Position numbers and translations under genes: made by a program
Assembly: GCF_019930045.1 (NCBI RefSeq)
Contig: NZ_JAHZQQ010000003.1
Coordinates: 16,911-80,910, forward strand
Direction of reading: 5' to 3'
DNA from: Streptococcus australis
GTDB lineage: Bacteria > Bacillota > Bacilli > Lactobacillales > Streptococcaceae
DNA: 64,000 bases
The notes under the pieces: model-generated
Database searches by the model: none
Told to the model about the DNA's origin: nothing
What the model saw: only the letters and a program-made list of their open reading frames with translations
Shown here: piece by piece, positions 1-7,389 of the stretch
Position numbering within the stretch: the first letter of the stretch is position 1
How the letters are laid out: each line of letters starts with the position of its first letter

Positions 1-102
1 AACCACTTGAACTTTCTCTTGATCCCCAAAGATCATCGAGCCGGATTGGTGGATCCCAGCAGCAAATTCACCGTGGCTAGCAATAATGATACCAATACTC
101 AT
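1..102 (-). CDS. manL: PTS mannose-type EIIAB component, N-terminal part (ManL)
   Basis: The first 34 codons of a gene that runs off the left edge. ManL is the cytoplasmic EIIAB protein of the mannose/glucose phosphotransferase system; its IIA domain takes phosphate from HPr and passes it to IIB and then to the sugar. The visible start [16 protein letters not shown] matches the IIA-Man fold, and His10 in IIASHGE is the expected phosphorylation site. I chose the ATG at 100-102 because an AGGAGG lies ten bases upstream; an in-frame ATG at 109-111 is too close to that site. The upstream region carries a strong promoter with overlapping CcpA and CiaR sites. manM and manN would lie outside the window. 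Confidence 0.9.
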   Translation of the reverse strand, partial: MSIGIIIASHGEFAAGIHQSGSMIFGDQEKVQVV

Positions 103-140
103 TATTGACATTCCTCCTTATAAATTTGTTTGACTTTCAG

Positions 141-157
141 TTTAAGAAAACTTTAAG
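141..157. promoter_or_regulatory. CiaR box downstream of the manL promoter
   Basis: TTTAAG, five bases, TTTAAG: an exact direct repeat of the form bound by the streptococcal response regulator CiaR. It reads on the plus strand, while manL reads on the minus strand, and it lies just downstream of the predicted transcription start. This placement suggests repression or a roadblock. CiaR control of the man operon is known in S. pneumoniae. Confidence 0.75.
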
Positions 158-164
158 CTACTTT

Positions 165-193
165 ATTATAAATCGTTTTCACACTTAAGTCAA
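165..193 (-). promoter_or_regulatory. manL promoter with a CcpA (cre) site in the spacer
   Basis: On the minus strand a -35 TTGACT (188-193) and a -10 TATAAT (165-170) are 17 bases apart. The spacer holds TGTGAAAACGATTTAT, whose left half TGAAAACG fits the cre consensus (weak match at the right end). CcpA bound here would block RNA polymerase directly, consistent with carbon-source control of a sugar PTS. Confidence 0.75.
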
Positions 194-318
194 TTTTTCT
201 ATCAAAATTTACAGGTAAAAGAGGATCTTTGTTATATTAATTTATCCCTATAGAGCAGCTATTCCTACTGGTTTATCGCTAAATGATTCCATGAAAACAG
301 CGCTATATATGCTATAGT

Positions 319-333
319 TTGTAAGCGAAGGTT
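319..333. promoter_or_regulatory. Second candidate cre site upstream of manL
   Basis: TTGTAAGCGAAGGTT matches the cre consensus WTGNAANCGNWNNCW at all but one constrained position. It lies about 125 bases upstream of the manL -35 and may be an auxiliary CcpA site. The rest of the 103-465 gap holds the manL promoter, the CiaR box and the adhP terminator. Confidence 0.4.
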
Positions 334-420
334 AGTTATGAAATTGTGGAAAATCAGTCATGAATCAAACAAGTAAAATAAAAATATAACAAACTGGTTG
401 ATGGATCTATTAAGAGTACT

Positions 421-449
421 AAAAAAAGACCAGCCCAGTTGGGCTAGTC
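421..449 (-). terminator. Terminator of adhP
   Basis: Reading the minus strand, GACTAGCCC and GGGCTGGTC pair around a four-base loop and are followed by seven T. It lies 16 bases past the adhP stop. Confidence 0.85.
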
Positions 450-465
450 CTGTAGGTTCAGTTAT

Positions 466-1488
466 TTAGTTTGTGAAGTCAAGTACCATACGTCCTTGAA
501 TGGTTCCAGCTTCCATTTCGTCAAAGACTTTGACAGCATCTTCTACTGGACGTTTTTGAACGACAGGGACTACCAAGCCTTCTGCACCAAATTGGAAGGC
601 TTCTTCCAAGTCTTTACGAGTTCCTACTAGAGAACCGATGACTTGGATACCATCTAATACCGTTTTCACAATGCTGAGGTCCATCATTTCTGAAGGAAGT
701 CCAACTGCGATAACGCGGCCACCTGCACGAACAGAATCTACTGCTTGGTTGAAAGCTACTTTAGAAACAGCTGTTACTACAGCAGAGTGAGCTCCACCAT
801 TTGTTTTTTCTTTGATCAATCCTGGGACATCTTCGACTTCGCGACCGTTGATGACAAAGTCTGCACCAACTTCTTTCGCCAATTCCAGTTTGTCGTTGTT
901 GATATCGACAGCGATGACATGTGTATTGAAGACTTTCTTAGCATATTGAACAGCCAAGTTTCCTAGTCCACCAGCTCCGTAGATGACAATCCATTGTCCT
1001 GGTTCAGCTTTGGCTTCTTTGATGGCTTTGTAAGTTGTAACCCCGGCACAGGTAATAGAAGAAGCTTGTGCTGGATCTAATCCTTCTGGTACTTTCACTG
1101 CGTAATCTGCAGTAACGATACATTGTTCAGCCATTCCTCCATCAACAGAGTAACCAGCATTTTTTACAGTCCGGCAAAGAGTTTCACGACCAGTTGTACA
1201 GTATTCACAAGTTCCACATCCTTCGAAGAACCAAGCAACACTAACGCGGTCACCAACTTTTAAGCTTGTCACATCTGGAGCAAGTTCTTTAACAATTCCG
1301 ATTCCTTCATGTCCAAGAACACGGCCTGGGACTTTACCGAAGTCTCCGTGAGCAACATGCAAGTCCGTGTGGCAGACACCACAGTACTCAATTTGAACAA
1401 GTGCTTCCCCTGTTTCCAATGGACGCATATCCTTGTTTGCAACGATTTCAACACCAGTACCTTCTGGATTTACAACAACAGCTTTCAT
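466..1488 (-). CDS. adhP: Zinc-dependent alcohol dehydrogenase AdhP
   Basis: A 340-residue medium-chain alcohol dehydrogenase, NAD-dependent, interconverting primary alcohols and aldehydes in the cytoplasm. Catalytic zinc ligands are visible as Cys39 (CGVCHTD), His60 (GHEGIG) and Cys147. The structural zinc is held by Cys91, Cys94, Cys97 and Cys105. The Rossmann motif GAGGLG is at 171-176. The start is the ATG at 1486-1488, preceded by AGGAGG at six bases; an upstream in-frame ATG at 1503 overlaps that site and is not used. Monocistronic, with its own terminator, and a promoter region carrying a cre and two CodY-like boxes, so expression probably follows carbon and amino-acid status. Confidence 0.93.
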   Translation of the reverse strand: MKAVVVNPEGTGVEIVANKDMRPLETGEALVQIEYCGVCHTDLHVAHGDFGKVPGRVLGHEGIGIVKELAPDVTSLKVGDRVSVAWFFEGCGTCEYCTTGRETLCRTVKNAGYSVDGGMAEQCIVTADYAVKVPEGLDPAQASSITCAGVTTYKAIKEAKAEPGQWIVIYGAGGLGNLAVQYAKKVFNTHVIAVDINNDKLELAKEVGADFVINGREVEDVPGLIKEKTNGGAHSAVVTAVSKVAFNQAVDSVRAGGRVIAVGLPSEMMDLSIVKTVLDGIQVIGSLVGTRKDLEEAFQFGAEGLVVPVVQKRPVEDAVKVFDEMEAGTIQGRMVLDFTN

Positions 1489-1605
1489 AGTTTTCCTCCT
1501 CAAGAGCTTAGTTGAATTAGAGACGTTAATAAAACGAGAAGTAACATCACTTGAATCATTATCGTATGAAACGAGCTAGGCTCCTTTTTTATTTTTGTTA
1601 TGTTA

Positions 1606-1643
1606 ATTTTATCACAAACTTTGTCAGTTAGCAAGCGCTTACA
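1606..1643 (-). promoter_or_regulatory. adhP promoter overlapped by a cre site
   Basis: The minus-strand -10 TAAAAT (1606-1611) is 17 bases from a weak -35 TTGCTA (1629-1634). TGTAAGCGCTTGCT (1630-1643) is a near-perfect cre and covers the -35, so CcpA binding should repress adhP on preferred sugars. Confidence 0.7.
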
Positions 1644-1648
1644 CAGAA

Positions 1649-1695
1649 AATTTTCTGAAAATAAACTTAACTGGTTAAATTATTTTCAGAAAAGG
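1649..1695. promoter_or_regulatory. Two CodY-box-like sites upstream of adhP
   Basis: AATTTTCTGAAAATA (1649-1663) matches the CodY consensus AATTTTCWGAAAATT at 14 of 15 positions. TATTTTCAGAAAAGG (1681-1695) matches at 12 of 15. They sit just upstream of the adhP -35. CodY is the branched-chain amino-acid sensor of low-GC Gram-positives. Confidence 0.6.
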
Positions 1696-1725
1696 TCCCT
1701 ATAAGGTCCCGTATGTTTGAGAAAA

Positions 1726-1765
1726 CAAAAAGCTTGAATCCTTTCTTGTAAAAGGTGATTCAAGC
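1726..1765 (-). terminator. Terminator of the Cof-type HAD gene
   Basis: On the minus strand GCTTGAATC (1757-1765) pairs with GATTCAAGC (1732-1740), followed by TTTTTG. Confidence 0.8.
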
Positions 1766-1777
1766 AATTCTCTTTAT

Positions 1778-2590
1778 TTATAGGAGGAGTTTTTCTAATT
1801 GACGAGCAACGCCGTCCTGATCATTTGTATACTCGGTTTGTTTATTGGCATAGGGGAGGAGGACAGGATTGGCGTTTTTCATTGCATAACCAGTTCCTGC
1901 AAAAGCTAACATGTCTGTATCGTTTTGTTCGTCTCCAAAGGCGATCAGATCTTTCCGATCAAGTCCGTAAGTCTCGAGGAGATAGTTAAGGGCAAAGGCC
2001 TTGTTGACCCCTTTTGGAGCGCACTCCAGAATGTTGAGGGGACCACCCCAACTATTGATTTCCAACTCATGATGGTAGTAATCACGCATTTCTTCGGCTA
2101 AAGCATACTTGTCTTCAGCGCGTGTTTGAAAGAGGATGGCATTTGGGTTTTCAGTGACTTTACGAGCTTCGAATTTTGTTTTGGAGGAGATTTTAGAAAC
2201 CCCAAATAAAGCAGGATCAATAGTATGGTGGTAGGTATGGGTGACATAGAACTTATTGCGATACTCTCCTGCAATAAAGTCTGCCTGGATGTCATTTTCT
2301 CTCTTGACCATATCGAGGAGGTATTTTTTATCAAGGGTCATGGATAGTTCTTTCGACCATTTTTTATTTGGAATATGAGTGAGAGCGCCGTTAAAGTTAA
2401 TCATGGGACTTTCCAATCCCAATTCCTTATAGATGTGATCTGCCATTCGATAGGGACGTCCAGTTGTAATAATGACCCGGTGACCTTGTTCACTGACTTT
2501 CTGGATGGTTTCAATCGTATAAGGCGATAATTTGCTTTCAGAATTTAATAAGGTGCCATCTAAATCGACAGCGATTAGTTTTTTATTCAT
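1778..2590 (-). CDS. Cof-type HAD-superfamily sugar-phosphatase
   Basis: A 270-residue haloacid dehalogenase-like hydrolase of the Cof (IIB cap) type. The N-terminal AVDLDGTLLNSE carries the nucleophile and acid/base aspartates (Asp9, Asp11). ITTGRPY is motif II and GDEQNDTDML near the C terminus is motif IV, which holds the Mg-binding aspartates. Relatives dephosphorylate sugar phosphates or flavin and pyridoxal cofactors; the substrate here cannot be told. I chose the ATG at 2588-2590 because AAAGGA lies eight bases upstream; an upstream in-frame ATG (2623) would add 11 residues without a site. It stands alone between its terminator and a divergent purine permease. Confidence 0.85.
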   Translation of the reverse strand: MNKKLIAVDLDGTLLNSESKLSPYTIETIQKVSEQGHRVIITTGRPYRMADHIYKELGLESPMINFNGALTHIPNKKWSKELSMTLDKKYLLDMVKRENDIQADFIAGEYRNKFYVTHTYHHTIDPALFGVSKISSKTKFEARKVTENPNAILFQTRAEDKYALAEEMRDYYHHELEINSWGGPLNILECAPKGVNKAFALNYLLETYGLDRKDLIAFGDEQNDTDMLAFAGTGYAMKNANPVLLPYANKQTEYTNDQDGVARQLEKLLL

Positions 2591-2751
2591 AGGAAGAATC
2601 CTTTCATTTGTATGGTTTTTCATACTCTAAATGAGGAGTATAGAAGTGCCATATTTTAAGAAGAATGCTACCATTATACCAGATAAACAGGAAAATTTCA
2701 GTCTTTCGAATAGAAGACGATGTGACACGAAAGATTGTCCAGATGAATCTC

Positions 2752-2780
2752 TTGTAAAAGTGAATGATTTTTGATAAAAT
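2752..2780 (+). promoter_or_regulatory. Promoter of the NCS2 permease
   Basis: TTGTAA (2752-2757), 17 bases, TAAAAT (2775-2780). The leader that follows contains a six-pair hairpin, TCGTGA/TCACGA (2792-2808), before the ribosome binding site. Confidence 0.65.
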
Positions 2781-2843
2781 ATTGGTATTGTTCGTGATTG
2801 AGTCACGAGCAGATTTATTTTTTTTAAGGAGTTTATTAGAAAA

Positions 2844-4265
2844 ATGGATAAGTTTTTCAAACTATCTGAACACGGAACGACGGTTCGTACAGAGGTATTA
2901 GCTGGTTTAACGACCTTCTTTGCCATGTCTTATATCTTATTTGTAAACCCTCAAATGCTCTCTCAAACAGGAATGCCTGCTCAGGGAGTATTTCTAGCAA
3001 CCATTATTGGCTCAGTCGTTGGGACTCTCATGATGGCTTTCTACGCGAATCTGCCTTATGCCCAAGCGCCAGGAATGGGCTTGAATGCCTTCTTTACCTT
3101 TACAGTGGTATTTGGGATGGGCTATTCTTGGAAAGAAGCCTTGGGAATGGTATTTATTTGTGGATTAATTTCCTTGATTATCACATTAACTAATGTTCGG
3201 AAAATGATTATTGAGTCCATTCCAAATGCTTTGCGTTCAGCTATTTCAGCTGGTATCGGAATTTTCTTGGCTTATGTGGGAATCAAAAATGCTGGCTTGT
3301 TGAAGTTTTCGATTGATCCGCATACCTATACGGTGGCAGGAGAAGGGGCTGACAAAGCGAATGCAGCGATTACAGCAAATTCTGCAGCAGTCCCAGGACT
3401 TGTTAGTTTCAATAGTCCGACAGTCCTCCTTGCCTTGGCTGGCTTAGCCATTACTGTTTTCTTTGTCATCAAGGGCATTAAAGGAGGAATTATCCTTTCT
3501 ATCCTTACGACAACAATCCTCGCTATTGTGTTTGGCATTGTTGATCTTTCAACGATTGACTTTGGTAGTACCCATCTTGGAGCAGCCGTTAATGATCTTG
3601 GGAAAATTTTTGGTGCTGCACTTGGTTCAGAAGGATTAGGTTCTTTGATTACCAATACTTCTCGTCTTCCTGAAACCTTGATGGCCATCCTCGCTTTCTC
3701 ATTGACAGATATCTTTGATACGATTGGTACCTTGATTGGAACTGGTGAAAAAGTTGGTATTGTTGCCACAAATGGTGAAAATCATCAATCCGCTAAATTG
3801 GATAAAGCCCTTTATTCAGACCTCGTAGCGACATCTGTTGGTGCTATTGCAGGTACTTCGAATGTGACAACTTATGTTGAGTCAGCTGCGGGTATCGGAG
3901 CTGGTGGACGGACTGGTTTGACAGCCCTTGTAGTAGCCATCTGTTTCGCAGTGTCAAGTATTTTTAGTCCCCTTCTTGCTATTGTACCGACAGCAGCCAC
4001 AGCACCGATTTTGATCATCGTTGGGATCATGATGTTGAGTAGCTTGAAAAACATCCATTGGGATGATATGGCAGAAGCTGTACCAGCCTTCTTCACCTCT
4101 ATCTTTATGGGATTCAGCTATTCCATCACAAATGGGATTGCAGCAGGTTTTATTACCTATACAGTAACCAAATTGGTCAAAGGTGAAGCCAAAGAAGTTC
4201 ACAGTATGATTTGGATTTTAGATGCCTTGTTTATCTTGAACTTTATCAGTATGGCCTTGCATTAG
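2844..4265 (+). CDS. NCS2-family purine permease (AzgA/PbuG type)
   Basis: A 473-residue polytopic membrane protein, the usual length for the AzgA/PbuG branch of NCS2 transporters, which import guanine/hypoxanthine or adenine with protons. The N-terminal TEVLAGLTTFFAMSYILFVNP and the motif QAPGMGLNAFFTFTVV are characteristic of this branch; the SLTDIFDTIGTLIG segment carries conserved acidic residues used in substrate binding. About a dozen hydrophobic segments are visible. The AAGGAG site is 12 bases from the ATG, somewhat long. No purine riboswitch is visible in the short leader. The gene is monocistronic and ends at a clear terminator. Confidence 0.9.
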   Translation: MDKFFKLSEHGTTVRTEVLAGLTTFFAMSYILFVNPQMLSQTGMPAQGVFLATIIGSVVGTLMMAFYANLPYAQAPGMGLNAFFTFTVVFGMGYSWKEALGMVFICGLISLIITLTNVRKMIIESIPNALRSAISAGIGIFLAYVGIKNAGLLKFSIDPHTYTVAGEGADKANAAITANSAAVPGLVSFNSPTVLLALAGLAITVFFVIKGIKGGIILSILTTTILAIVFGIVDLSTIDFGSTHLGAAVNDLGKIFGAALGSEGLGSLITNTSRLPETLMAILAFSLTDIFDTIGTLIGTGEKVGIVATNGENHQSAKLDKALYSDLVATSVGAIAGTSNVTTYVESAAGIGAGGRTGLTALVVAICFAVSSIFSPLLAIVPTAATAPILIIVGIMMLSSLKNIHWDDMAEAVPAFFTSIFMGFSYSITNGIAAGFITYTVTKLVKGEAKEVHSMIWILDALFILNFISMALH

Positions 4266-4280
4266 AATGAACATAGAGGA

Positions 4281-4311
4281 AAGCTTGGACAAAGAGTCCG
4301 AGCTTTTTTTT
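4281..4311 (+). terminator. Terminator of the NCS2 permease
   Basis: AAGCTTGGAC pairs with GTCCGAGCTT around AAAGA, followed by a T run. Confidence 0.85.
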
Positions 4312-4374
4312 GATTGTCTCATGTGAGGCAGGAGGTTGATCGACTAAAAATAGTGGGCAATAATCAATTATTTT

Positions 4375-4383
4375 TGGTATAAT
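4375..4383 (+). promoter_or_regulatory. Extended -10 promoter abutting tsaE
   Basis: TGGTATAAT (TATAAT at 4378-4383) is an extended -10. Only six bases (GGAGGA) separate it from the tsaE ATG at 4390, so transcription should begin at or next to the start codon. There is no good -35. Confidence 0.6.
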
Positions 4384-4389
4384 GGAGGA

Positions 4390-4839
4390 ATGAAAAGTCA
4401 AAATGAACAAGAGTTGATGTCCCTTGGAAAACAGTTGGGTCAACGATTAGAAAAACAGGATGTCGTGATTCTGACGGGAGATCTGGGGGCAGGGAAAACA
4501 ACCTTTACAAAAGGCCTTGCTCAAGGGTTGGATATTCGTCAGATGATCAAAAGTCCCACTTATACTATCGTGAGAGAATATGAAGGCCGCTTACCCTTGT
4601 ATCACCTGGATGTTTATCGTATTGGAGATGATCCAGATTCGATTGATTTGGATGACTTTTTATTTGGTGAAGGGGTGACCGTTATTGAGTGGGGAGAATT
4701 GCTAGAGACCAGTCTTCCTGCTGGATATTTAAAGGTTGAACTGCTCAAGGACGGCGACGGACGTGAGATACGCTTGTCAGCTGTCGGTGAACGTGCAGAA
4801 CAATTAAAGGACTCATTTCTAACTTCTGTAGGAGCTTGA
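4390..4839 (+). CDS. tsaE: tRNA threonylcarbamoyladenosine biosynthesis ATPase TsaE
   Basis: A 149-residue P-loop ATPase that works with TsaB, TsaC and TsaD to make t6A37 in ANN-decoding tRNAs. The Walker A motif GDLGAGKTTFTKG is near residues 29-41; SPTYTIVREY and HLDVYRI are family hallmarks. The start aligns with the pneumococcal protein as I recall it, although the GGAGG is only one base from the ATG and the -10 box is six bases away. It heads an operon with an acetyltransferase and an LCP protein, the arrangement found in other streptococci. Confidence 0.93.
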   Translation: MKSQNEQELMSLGKQLGQRLEKQDVVILTGDLGAGKTTFTKGLAQGLDIRQMIKSPTYTIVREYEGRLPLYHLDVYRIGDDPDSIDLDDFLFGEGVTVIEWGELLETSLPAGYLKVELLKDGDGREIRLSAVGERAEQLKDSFLTSVGA

Positions 4840-4841
4840 AG

Positions 4842-5375
4842 ATGGAACAGGTATTGGATCTCTTTTTAAAAGAGGCTGAGGCTTCAGATGCAGAGCGTTT
4901 ACTCGACTTTTTTAAAGCTGTAGCGACTGAATCTGAGTTCATGACCTTGGCTCCAGAAGGGCTTGGGATGACCAAGCAAGAGTTGGAAATATTTGCTGAA
5001 ACACAAGCACAAACAGACAATCAATTATGTCTCTTATTATACTTGGGTGAGGATCTGGTAGGTGTCTTAAATATTGCAGCGGATCAAAACAGAGCCTTGC
5101 GCCATATTGGAGATGTCTTTATCGTTGTTCGGAAGGCCTATTGGAATAAAGGCTTGGGTCGTATTCTTCTAGAAGAAGGAATCGCATGGGCAGAAGGTAC
5201 CAACCTCCTTCGGAAGTTAGACCTCAGTGTCCAAGTTCGAAATGAACGGGCCATCCATCTCTACCAAACGCTAGGATTTGAAATTGAAGGTCTCCGCAAG
5301 AGAGGCGTATACAAGGAAGGGGAATATCTGGATGTTTACCTAATGGGCAAACTGATAGATGGACAGAATCAATGA
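4842..5375 (+). CDS. GNAT-family N-acetyltransferase
   Basis: A 177-residue GCN5-related acetyltransferase. The segment VRKAYWNKGLGRILLEEGI is the acetyl-CoA binding motif A (R/Q-x-x-G-x-G/A), followed by VQVRNERAIHLYQTLGFEIEG, the usual motif B. The substrate is unknown; similarity to RimI/RimJ-like enzymes suggests a protein or small amine. The ATG at 4842 has GGAG seven bases upstream; a TTG at 4836 would lie almost on the site. The stop overlaps the next start (ATGA), so it is translationally coupled to the LCP gene. Confidence 0.85.
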   Translation: MEQVLDLFLKEAEASDAERLLDFFKAVATESEFMTLAPEGLGMTKQELEIFAETQAQTDNQLCLLLYLGEDLVGVLNIAADQNRALRHIGDVFIVVRKAYWNKGLGRILLEEGIAWAEGTNLLRKLDLSVQVRNERAIHLYQTLGFEIEGLRKRGVYKEGEYLDVYLMGKLIDGQNQ

Positions 5376-6541
5376 TTAAAAAAATTCTATTAGTGTTTTT
5401 TAGTTTGTTAGCTGTAACGACAATCGGTCTTGGAGCCTATGGGCTGACCATCCTCAATCAGTCAACAAACACGTTGAGTAAGACCTTTAAAGGCATTGGC
5501 GATGAAAATAATGTCATTGCAGAAAACAAACCGATGACCATCTTGCTCATGGGGGTTGATACTGGATCAGGTTCACGAGAGGATCAGTGGGTAGGAAACA
5601 GTGATACCATGATTCTGGTGACGGTGAATCCACAGACGCGTGAAACAACGATTATGAGTTTGGAACGGGATATCTTGACCAATATCACGAAGGATGGAGA
5701 AACTGTCCAAGCGAAGCTGAATGCGGCTTATGCTCAAGGTGGGGCAGAGTTGGCCATTGAAACCATCCAAGATTTGATGAATATTCATATTGACCGTTAT
5801 GCGATGATCAATATGAAAGGTCTCGTCCAACTGGTTGATAAGGTCGGTGGTATCACGGTAAACAATCCATTTGATTTTGATATTTCAATTGAAGAAAATG
5901 AACCGGAATACACAGCGAAAATTCCACCTGGTCGTCAAGAGATTGATGGAGAGCAAGCCTTGGTATATTCACGGATGCGTTATCAAGATCCAGAAGGAGA
6001 CTACGGTCGACAAAAACGCCAACGGGAAGTTATCGAAAAGATCATCAAGAAAGTATTGACTCTGGACGGTTTGAGCAACTATCAAGGAATTATTGAAGCG
6101 GTTAGTGATAATATGCAGACCAATATCTCCTTAGATACGAATAGCTTGATGCAGTTGATGGGCTATCGAGATGCCTTGAAGAACATCCGTATGGAACAGT
6201 TGAAAGGGGAAGATGCCACCCTAGCGGATGGCGGAAGTTACCAAATCGTTACTTCAGAGCACCTGCTGAAGATGCAGAATATCCTGCGTAAAAGTTTGGG
6301 CTTATCACCTTTAAGCAAGCTCAAAACAAGTGCCGTTCTATTGGATGGCGACGAAACTGGGGGAGCTTCTTCATCAGAAAGTGGAGAAAGTCCAGTAGAG
6401 GCGAGCCAGGATACGGGCGGAGGTTATTATGATCCTTCCTATGCTCCAGAGACTTCTGTAAGCTCAGAAGCAGTGACACCCTATCAACCGACAGTGACAC
6501 CTTATACGGATACAACGGTAGCTGGTGCTGGAGGAAACTAA
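5372..6541 (+). CDS. lytR: LytR-CpsA-Psr (LCP) family wall-polymer ligase (LytR/BrpA)
   Basis: A 389-residue membrane-anchored LCP protein. LCP enzymes transfer teichoic acids or capsule from undecaprenyl phosphate to peptidoglycan outside the membrane. A single membrane segment lies at about residues 4-24. The LCP core begins with MTILLMGVDTGSGSREDQWVGNSDTMI and continues through SLERDILTNI and the conserved arginine stretch YSRMRYQDPEGDYGRQKRQREV. The last 60 residues are rich in Ser, Thr, Pro and Gly and likely disordered. The context tsaE-GNAT-LCP matches pneumococcal lytR and S. mutans brpA. ATGA overlap with the previous gene. Confidence 0.92.
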   Translation: MIKKILLVFFSLLAVTTIGLGAYGLTILNQSTNTLSKTFKGIGDENNVIAENKPMTILLMGVDTGSGSREDQWVGNSDTMILVTVNPQTRETTIMSLERDILTNITKDGETVQAKLNAAYAQGGAELAIETIQDLMNIHIDRYAMINMKGLVQLVDKVGGITVNNPFDFDISIEENEPEYTAKIPPGRQEIDGEQALVYSRMRYQDPEGDYGRQKRQREVIEKIIKKVLTLDGLSNYQGIIEAVSDNMQTNISLDTNSLMQLMGYRDALKNIRMEQLKGEDATLADGGSYQIVTSEHLLKMQNILRKSLGLSPLSKLKTSAVLLDGDETGGASSSESGESPVEASQDTGGGYYDPSYAPETSVSSEAVTPYQPTVTPYTDTTVAGAGGN

Positions 6542-6561
6542 AGTCAAATACTTCTAAAAAT

Positions 6562-6600
6562 AAAAAGGTTTTGAGACGACTATCTCAAAACCTTTTGTTT
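6562..6600. terminator. Bidirectional terminator between lytR and the coiled-coil gene
   Basis: AAAAGGTTTTGAGA (6563-6576) pairs perfectly with TCTCAAAACCTTTT (6583-6596). The T/A-rich flanks allow termination from both sides of this convergent pair. Confidence 0.85.
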
Positions 6601-6895
6601 ATTCATGATCGTTAGATTTCTCAGACCAAATAGTTTGGATTTGTTCTACAGAAGCGTTGGCTTGCTGAGAGAAGACCCTTGCTTTATAGGAAAAGTCTTC
6701 CAGTAGTTGATTTAAAAGGACTCTTTGCTCCTGAATGATTTCAATGTTTTTTTTGATTTTAGTAACATTTGATTGAATTCCATCCGTGAGTTGTTTGGTT
6801 TCGTTGAATTCATTTTTCAGTGGTTCGCGATTTTTAACAAGTTGATAGCTGATGGTTGCTCCAGTCGCAAACCAAAATAGATCTCTTAATTTCAT
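6599..6895 (-). CDS. Small membrane-associated coiled-coil protein, unknown function
   Basis: A 98-residue protein with a short N-terminal hydrophobic stretch (LRDLFWFATGATISYQLV, residues 3-20), then a long charged helical region, about residues 25-75, with heptad-like spacing, and a polar tail. It resembles small YtxH-like streptococcal proteins but I cannot assign a function. It starts 13 bases after the HIT gene and is probably co-transcribed with it. The stop lies at the edge of the shared terminator. Confidence 0.75.
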   Translation of the reverse strand: MKLRDLFWFATGATISYQLVKNREPLKNEFNETKQLTDGIQSNVTKIKKNIEIIQEQRVLLNQLLEDFSYKARVFSQQANASVEQIQTIWSEKSNDHE

Positions 6896-6908
6896 AGTAA
6901 GCTCCTTT

Positions 6909-7322
6909 TTAATGGTTTGAGATATCCTTGGCTAATTGGGCAAGGTGTTCGAAATCAGGTTCGTGGGCAATGAAATCAATCTTTAGGTCGTCTTCTTGAG
7001 AGTAGCGTGGAAGAATATGGACGTGGGTGTGGAAGACAGACTGACCCGCAATTTCTTCCATGTTACTAATGATATTCATTCCTTGAGGCTGTGTAGCACC
7101 TTCCACTTTTTTGGTGACTCTTGAAACGATGTTAAAAAGATCAGCTGTTTCATCTGGTGTCATCTCCAATAGATTACGGGCGTGTCTTTTTGGAATCACG
7201 AGGGTATGGCCTGGAGTGACCTGAGAGATATCTAAAAAAGCAAGAAAATGGTCATCCTCGTAGACCTTAGAAGCAGGAATTTCTCCGGCAACAATCTTAC
7301 AAAAAATACAATCCGAAACCAT
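6909..7322 (-). CDS. HIT-family nucleotide hydrolase
   Basis: A 137-residue histidine-triad protein. The signature HTHVHILPR (His-x-His-x-His) near residues 97-105 is complete; the upstream CIFCKIVAGEIPASKVYEDD is the canonical N terminus of the Hint/HIT branch, with Cys and His residues that can bind zinc. Such enzymes hydrolyse nucleoside phosphoramidates and adenylated compounds. The start ATG follows GAGGTG at six bases. The promoter on the minus strand (extended -10 at 7366-7371) overlaps that of the divergent pptA gene. Confidence 0.9.
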   Translation of the reverse strand: MVSDCIFCKIVAGEIPASKVYEDDHFLAFLDISQVTPGHTLVIPKRHARNLLEMTPDETADLFNIVSRVTKKVEGATQPQGMNIISNMEEIAGQSVFHTHVHILPRYSQEDDLKIDFIAHEPDFEHLAQLAKDISNH

Positions 7323-7348
7323 AAATGCACCTCAATTTCGCTAGATTT

Positions 7349-7371
7349 TGTTATAATATAAGAACATTATA
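7349..7371. promoter_or_regulatory. Overlapping face-to-face promoters of hit and pptA
   Basis: Plus strand: TGTTATAAT with -10 at 7352-7357. Minus strand: TGGTATAAT with -10 at 7366-7371. Both are extended -10 elements with poor -35s. Each start site falls inside the other promoter, so polymerase occupancy should be mutually exclusive. Confidence 0.6.
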
Positions 7372-7389
7372 CCAGAAAGCTAAGAAAAT

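Noticed and set aside
2787..2808. Possible PurR box (ATTGTTCGTGATT) in the leader of the NCS2 permease
   Set aside because: Two mismatches in the core and a position downstream of the start site; the same bases form a simple hairpin.
2627..2926. 99-codon minus-strand frame upstream of the HAD gene
   Set aside because: It overlaps the promoter and start of the purine permease, has no binding site and no recognisable features.
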